A DNA stretch of 18,082 bases from Candidatus Aphodoplasma excrementigallinarum. Its GTDB lineage: Bacteria; Bacillota; Clostridia; UBA1381; UMGS1253. A program made the position numbers and the translations under genes. Position 1 is the stretch's first letter, and each line of letters opens with the position of its first letter. Positions 13,632 to 18,082 of this stretch are shown here, piece after piece. The stretch spans positions 1 through 18,082 of the forward strand of contig DVOF01000025.1 of the NCBI GenBank assembly GCA_018713805.1, in the 5' to 3' direction. The notes under the pieces were generated by a model. That model did not search any database and had not been told where the DNA came from. It saw nothing but the letters and a program-made list of their open reading frames with translations.

Positions 13632-15014
13632 ATGAAAGCATTTATGGATCAGGATTTTTTACTCAAAACCGATACGGCAAAGCACCTGTTTCACGATGTG
13701 GCAAAGGATTTGCCCATCTATGACTACCATTGCCATCTTGTGCCGGCGGAAATCTACGAGGACCGCAGCTACGACAATTTGACGCAGCTCTGGCTCGGCG
13801 GCGACCACTATAAGTGGCGCGCCATGCGGCTGTGCGGCGTGGAGGAAACATATATCACGGGCGACGCAAGCGACCGCGAGAAGTTCCGCGCCTTTGCGTC
13901 GATCATGCCGCTATTGATTGGCAACCCGCTCTATCATTGGGCGCACCTTGAGTTGCAGCGGTATTTCGGCATCCACACGCCGCTGTGCGAGAAAACGGCG
14001 GATATGATTTATGACAATGTGGCAGAGCAACTCAAAAGTGGACGCTTCAGCGCACGCAAGTTTATCGAGATGTCCAACGTCGCCGTCGTATGCACGACCG
14101 ACGACCCGACCGATACGCTCGAGTACCATAGCAAGCTCAAGGAAGAGGGCTTTTCGACCCGCGTGCTCCCCACCTTCCGCCCCGACAAGGCGTTAAACAT
14201 CCGCCAAGACGGCTTTGCAGACTATATCGCCCTGCTTGGCAAGGATATTGCCGACGTGGACGCGCTGCTTGCTGCCCTGTATGAGCGGGCGGACTTTTTC
14301 GCCTCCGTGGGCTGTAAAATCAGCGACCATGCGTTTACAACGGTTCCGTTTGTCCCGGCCCATCTGACGACTGTGAACGAGATTTTTGCAAAACGCCTGC
14401 GCGGTGAAGCAGTTACCGACGAGGAGGCCGACGCTTACACGACGTATGTGTTCCTGCGTCTGTGTGAAAAATACTATGACCTCGGCTGGGCGGTGCAGAT
14501 TCACATTGGCGCCATGCGCAACAACAATACGGCCATGTTTGAGCGGCTCGGGCCGGACACGGGCTACGACTCGGTCTATGCGTCCAACTATGCCGAGCAG
14601 CTTTCCCGCCTGCTTGACAGCCTTGCAAAAGAGAATAAGCTACCCAAAACAATCCTCTATACGCTCAACCCCTCCGACAACTATGTGCTCGCAACTATGC
14701 TCGGCAACTTTGCCGCCGACGTACGCGGCAAGATGCAGTTCGGCTCGGCGTGGTGGTTCTGCGACCATATCGAGGGCATGACGCGCCACTTCCGCGAGCT
14801 TGCGTCGATTGGCGCGGCAGGGACGTTTATCGGCATGCTGACCGACTCGCGCTCGCTTCTGTCCTACCCGCGCCACGAATATTTCCGGCGCATCATCTGT
14901 GATATCATCGGCGGTTGGGTCGAGGAGGGGCAATTCCCGAACGACGATGAGGTACTGGCAAAGCTAATACGCGGTATTTGCTGTGATAATATTATTGAAT
15001 ATCTTGGGTTCTGA
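13632..15014 (+). CDS. uxaC: Glucuronate (uronate) isomerase
   Basis: This cytoplasmic enzyme of the amidohydrolase-like superfamily (EC 5.3.1.12) interconverts D-glucuronate with D-fructuronate, and D-galacturonate with D-tagaturonate. Its 460 residues match the family length of about 465. Recognisable segments are DYHCHL with H33 and H35, WLGGDHYKWRAMRLCGV, QIHIGAMRNNN, AWWFCDHIEGM and DSRSLLSYPRHEYFRR. AGAAAGGACGG precedes the ATG at 13632; earlier in-frame starts lie inside uxuB. It is the last gene of the operon, followed at once by a strong terminator. Because uxuA and uxuB rather than uxaA and uxaB are its neighbours, the natural substrate here is glucuronate. Confidence 0.96.
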   Translation: MKAFMDQDFLLKTDTAKHLFHDVAKDLPIYDYHCHLVPAEIYEDRSYDNLTQLWLGGDHYKWRAMRLCGVEETYITGDASDREKFRAFASIMPLLIGNPLYHWAHLELQRYFGIHTPLCEKTADMIYDNVAEQLKSGRFSARKFIEMSNVAVVCTTDDPTDTLEYHSKLKEEGFSTRVLPTFRPDKALNIRQDGFADYIALLGKDIADVDALLAALYERADFFASVGCKISDHAFTTVPFVPAHLTTVNEIFAKRLRGEAVTDEEADAYTTYVFLRLCEKYYDLGWAVQIHIGAMRNNNTAMFERLGPDTGYDSVYASNYAEQLSRLLDSLAKENKLPKTILYTLNPSDNYVLATMLGNFAADVRGKMQFGSAWWFCDHIEGMTRHFRELASIGAAGTFIGMLTDSRSLLSYPRHEYFRRIICDIIGGWVEEGQFPNDDEVLAKLIRGICCDNIIEYLGF

Positions 15015-15028
15015 TTTTTGTACAATAG

Positions 15029-15060
15029 AAAAAGGAGACGGATGATCCGTCTCCTTTTTA
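15029..15060. terminator. Strong bidirectional terminator between uxaC and the surface protein gene
   Basis: A perfect 14-bp stem pairs AAAAAGGAGACGGA (15029-15042) with TCCGTCTCCTTTTT (15046-15059) around a TGA loop. The arms end in A5 and T5, so a T-tract follows the GC-rich part on either strand. It can stop the operon from the left and the surface protein gene from the right. Confidence 0.93.
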
Positions 15061-15072
15061 TTTTATTTCCCC

Positions 15073-18000
15073 TTAATCAATCGGGTACGACCCTTCTACT
15101 GTATCAGAGAATGCATAGTGGACTGCGCCTTCCCCATCCAAATAGATCATATAGGCTTTTGCATACCACGTTTCCCCTGCGCTTACATTTGCCTTCCGGA
15201 TTGTGTACTGCCCATCGTTCGCCGTAGAAGTCCCGACTGCCTTAATCACGCCGTCCGTCGTAATGTCAAAGTAACCGGGCTGATTATACATCAGGATACC
15301 AGACTCGACGAGCGTATACGCGCTGTCCAGGCTGCGCTCTGAGAAGAATGCGATCTTGCCATCTTCAAGTATAATCGGCTCATATGCCGTGATGACCGGC
15401 TCTTTTACGACTTCTGCTGCTTCATCCACATACACGGCCTCTACCCGGGTCTGTGCCGCGCCCATATAGAACGAATACGTTTCGCTATAGCTTACGGTTT
15501 TGCCCTCTTTCGTCCAGTATGCAAACTTCTTCCCATCCGGGACTGCTTCCTGGTCAAGCGTCACTGTCAAAAGCGTATCATATGCGTAGCTGCCCGAGGT
15601 ATTCCCGTCTGCAAGCGTACCGCCGATTACCGAAATCGCATACTTGTCGTCAGCCTTTGCATAGCCTGCTGTATAAATGGTGCTGCCTGCTGCCAGCCGG
15701 TCATACGAAATCGTATCACCCGCTTTGATATTCGACATAGTATTGTCCTTCAGCCATCCGCCAAAGATACGCCCCGTGTACGTTGGATCTTCCGGAACCT
15801 CGACACTTCCATCCGCCTGTACCTGCTGGTAGCGTACAACCTGATTATTCTTGTTCTTGAACACCACGGTCTTGGTTCCATCTGTTCCCGCCGGTGCAAA
15901 CACAGCCTCAATATTCCGGTCCGACCCAAGATAGAGGGTGTACTCTGCCTGGTCGGAAACAATCCGGCTGGAATCCTTGTCGATCCAGTACAGGAAGGTA
16001 TAGTCTGCGTCAGCAGCCGCAGTCAGCACGACCTTTGTGCCGCGCGCAAAGTCGGCTTCTTTACCAGTGGACCAGTCCGCGGACGGTTCGTCCCCGACAA
16101 CGGCCTGTACTGTACCGCCTGCTGCACCAACCGTAAGATGTGCCTGCTGTGCAGCCTGAGTAAGCGTAAATGTGTATTCTACGGTATTACCATTGGGTGC
16201 CTTCACCTTGACCAGGACATTAGCAGGCAGCGCCGTTACGAGGTAGGAACTTCCTGTAGCCTCTTCACTGCCATAGAGCACAGCCGCACCGCTGTCTGTC
16301 GGCGTAATAGCAAGCTCTGCCGTCATTACGTCCGCATCAACTTCCACGGTATACTCTGTCTGCTCTGCAACGACCGGAACCGTTTCCCCGTTGACCGTGA
16401 TTGATGCAATGGACGCATCACTCGAGAGCGTATCCGGGTTTACTTTCCCCTGGCTGTCCCAGACAATTACATACGTCGGCGGGTCCCAATAGGTCGTCGT
16501 GTCGGTAAGCGAAGCATCGTCCCAGCCATAGTTTGGGATGTTGACCGTTTCTCCCTCGTTGAAATGACGGTAATAAACATTTTGGCCAGCCAATTTCAGG
16601 CCGTTTTCGTCTGCTTTCGTCCAATCCTCCGGCGCATTGTACCATGTACCATTGACGGTATTGGTAAACACCGTTGCGCCAGATGTCACCGTAAAGCTCA
16701 TCCAGTACGGCTCGTCATTTTTGCCCGAATATGCCCCTGTAAAGAAGGGCTGCCCCTCCGAGCCTTCAATCACAATCCCGTTTGGATCGGTAACCTTATC
16801 ATACTTCAGCGGCCCAGTCTCCCCCTTTGGGCGGCGGATTATCGTACCGCCGCTGAAATACTCCGAGGTATTGTCCTTAGAAAGGAAGCGGTTGGTGCGG
16901 TCGGAATAAACAAGTGTGGATGCGCCTAACGCTTCCTCGCCTAATACGATGTCATCCTCTACTATATAACTCAGCCCATACGCCTTTTCCATGTTTGTAC
17001 TGTAATAGGATACGCCGGGCAAACCATCTCCGCCATAGATATGAACCGGGTCGACTTTCGGCTCAGTGCTGGCATCCCCGACATAGGTATAGCAGGACTC
17101 TGCATTCAGTACAAAATTCGTTACCTTATCCTCGCCGCTGATCTCCTGCCCAACCGCGTCGTCCCATACGATAAACGGGATCAGGTTCTCATTCTCACTG
17201 CTGCCCATCGTGTAGACCTGGACTTCCTCACCGGCCTCAAAATGGCGGTAAACCATCGTCTGGTTGGAAACCTGGTTTGCCGTTGCAGAGCAAATCCTAT
17301 CTTCATAAAGCCCCGTCTGATCGTTCTTGTTCCTGCTACGGTCAATGCGGTTCTTCGGCGTCACAGAATCTCCTACCCGGTAAACGCCGTTTATCACCTC
17401 GCCGTACTGAATGCGGTAAAAACCGAGCGGCAGGTCAAAGCTATCCGCTATATTACACCCCGCTAAATTGGAAAGCTGGTCTGTACCGCCTGTATAGCCT
17501 TCCTTTGCATTAACAATTTCGTTCGTAAAATCTGTATAAATATCAGCAACCTTTTTCCAGCCGCGTTCCTCTGTATGGTTCTTTGACACATCACCGGCAA
17601 AAGCCGCAAGATAAATTGTGCCCGGCTTGTTTGCCGTTATGGTAAAGTATTTATTGTCCCCCGCGTGATACGCTTTGATTTCATCGTCCGAGGAACGGGT
17701 CGAATCATTCAGCGGCAGGGCAATATGCGTCGCACCCTTGATATATTTCCCTGCAAAAGCGAGCACATGCTGCGGATACCGGTCGGAGAAGAGCGGGACC
17801 CGCGTATCCAGCGCACTCGGATTCACTGCAACCGGCCCAACCGTCTTTAGCCCTGCGTCCGGCGTAAGCGTAATATTTCCGTCGTTATAGCCGTAGGCAG
17901 TCTCAAACTGTCCGACATGAATCGTATAGACGTTTTTGTAGGTATGTCCATCGACCGTACGGCTTGCAAGAACCTTTACCGTATCGCCCACCGACGCATT

Positions 18001-18082
18001 CCATGTCTCCTCACCTGTCGTCATGTTAAAGGCGCGGTATGCCGTCTCTTCCAGATACGGATAGGAGGCCTCCGTTTCCGCC
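15073..18082 (-). CDS. Large extracellular repeat protein, C-terminal 1002 residues (partial, start outside window)
   Basis: The reading frame is open to the right edge of the window, so an apparent ATG at 18024 is internal and the true N-terminus is missing. Composition (rich in Thr, Ser, Tyr, Asp, Gly; few Cys) and domain types indicate a secreted or surface protein. Visible modules, numbered from the window edge, are as follows. Two related VYRHF/VYYRHF-containing units lie at about 276-310 and 500-545, each ending in F/V-IVWD. A cadherin-like beta-sandwich lies at about 549-643. InlB/Listeria-Bacteroides-type bacterial repeats lie at about 647-728, 730-775 and 814-883, with FLYWIDKD, FGGWLKD and FAYWTKEG. 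A fibronectin-like end module covers about 893-1002. There is no LPXTG motif, SLH domain or terminal membrane helix at the C-terminus. A catalytic or anchoring domain could lie in the missing N-terminal part. Confidence 0.85.
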   Translation of the reverse strand, partial: AETEASYPYLEETAYRAFNMTTGEETWNASVGDTVKVLASRTVDGHTYKNVYTIHVGQFETAYGYNDGNITLTPDAGLKTVGPVAVNPSALDTRVPLFSDRYPQHVLAFAGKYIKGATHIALPLNDSTRSSDDEIKAYHAGDNKYFTITANKPGTIYLAAFAGDVSKNHTEERGWKKVADIYTDFTNEIVNAKEGYTGGTDQLSNLAGCNIADSFDLPLGFYRIQYGEVINGVYRVGDSVTPKNRIDRSRNKNDQTGLYEDRICSATANQVSNQTMVYRHFEAGEEVQVYTMGSSENENLIPFIVWDDAVGQEISGEDKVTNFVLNAESCYTYVGDASTEPKVDPVHIYGGDGLPGVSYYSTNMEKAYGLSYIVEDDIVLGEEALGASTLVYSDRTNRFLSKDNTSEYFSGGTIIRRPKGETGPLKYDKVTDPNGIVIEGSEGQPFFTGAYSGKNDEPYWMSFTVTSGATVFTNTVNGTWYNAPEDWTKADENGLKLAGQNVYYRHFNEGETVNIPNYGWDDASLTDTTTYWDPPTYVIVWDSQGKVNPDTLSSDASIASITVNGETVPVVAEQTEYTVEVDADVMTAELAITPTDSGAAVLYGSEEATGSSYLVTALPANVLVKVKAPNGNTVEYTFTLTQAAQQAHLTVGAAGGTVQAVVGDEPSADWSTGKEADFARGTKVVLTAAADADYTFLYWIDKDSSRIVSDQAEYTLYLGSDRNIEAVFAPAGTDGTKTVVFKNKNNQVVRYQQVQADGSVEVPEDPTYTGRIFGGWLKDNTMSNIKAGDTISYDRLAAGSTIYTAGYAKADDKYAISVIGGTLADGNTSGSYAYDTLLTVTLDQEAVPDGKKFAYWTKEGKTVSYSETYSFYMGAAQTRVEAVYVDEAAEVVKEPVITAYEPIILEDGKIAFFSERSLDSAYTLVESGILMYNQPGYFDITTDGVIKAVGTSTANDGQYTIRKANVSAGETWYAKAYMIYLDGEGAVHYAFSDTVEGSYPID

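Noticed and set aside
18013..18024. ATG at 18024 as the true start of the surface protein
   Set aside because: The same frame stays open to the window edge, no ribosome binding site precedes the ATG, and no signal peptide follows it, so it is an internal methionine.
1..18082. Mobile elements, CRISPR arrays, toxin-antitoxin or phage defence genes
   Set aside because: No transposase, integrase, tandem direct-repeat array or small paired genes were seen. All long frames are accounted for by housekeeping, catabolic or surface genes. The nuclease-like gene at 5970 stands alone in a biosynthetic operon, which does not support a defence role.

Overview
The window (about 55% GC by eye, not computed) looks like a chromosomal segment of a Gram-positive, probably gut-associated Clostridia-type Firmicute. 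The grounds are strong AGGAGG-type Shine-Dalgarno sites, sigma-A-like promoters, T-tract terminators, a membrane-anchored HtrA next to an OmpR/EnvZ-type two-component pair, and an InlB/B-repeat-type extracellular protein. No tRNA, rRNA, CRISPR array, insertion sequence or phage gene was seen.

Region 1 (1-3720) is an envelope-stress module: a response regulator, its sensor kinase, and an HtrA-type membrane serine protease with its own promoter. It ends in a structured 3' UTR and an intrinsic terminator. The arrangement recalls CssRS-HtrA secretion stress, by analogy only.

Region 2 (3729-6734) is a biosynthetic operon behind a near-perfect promoter: ilvB and ilvN (acetohydroxyacid synthase), then a conserved hypothetical protein that reads as a PD-(D/E)XK nuclease-like domain plus a C-terminal winged-helix-like tail. 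A compact hairpin serves as a shared terminator with the convergent gene that follows.

Region 3 (6734-15060) is a carbohydrate catabolism locus arranged around a divergent promoter region at 8489-8780. Leftward lies a cytoplasmic GH123/DUF4091-type glycosidase-like gene. Rightward lies a six-gene unit: TIM-barrel isomerase/epimerase-like protein, Gfo/Idh/MocA oxidoreductase, a second TIM-barrel isomerase-like protein, then uxuA, an SDR fructuronate reductase (uxuB-type) and uxaC. The last three convert D-glucuronate to fructuronate, mannonate and 2-keto-3-deoxygluconate (KDG). The first three could prepare or cleave a glucuronide by redox chemistry before it enters that route (inference). The divergent region carries two well-formed promoters, each with its own palindromic operator candidate: an 8-bp inverted repeat framing the -35 of the leftward promoter, and a cluster of overlapping palindromes between the rightward -10 and the ribosome binding site. 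No sugar transporter, KDG kinase, KDPG aldolase or regulator gene lies in the window.

Region 4 (15073 to the window end, minus strand) is the C-terminal 1002 residues of a large repeat-rich extracellular protein whose N-terminus lies beyond the window. A strong symmetric hairpin between uxaC and this gene probably terminates both.
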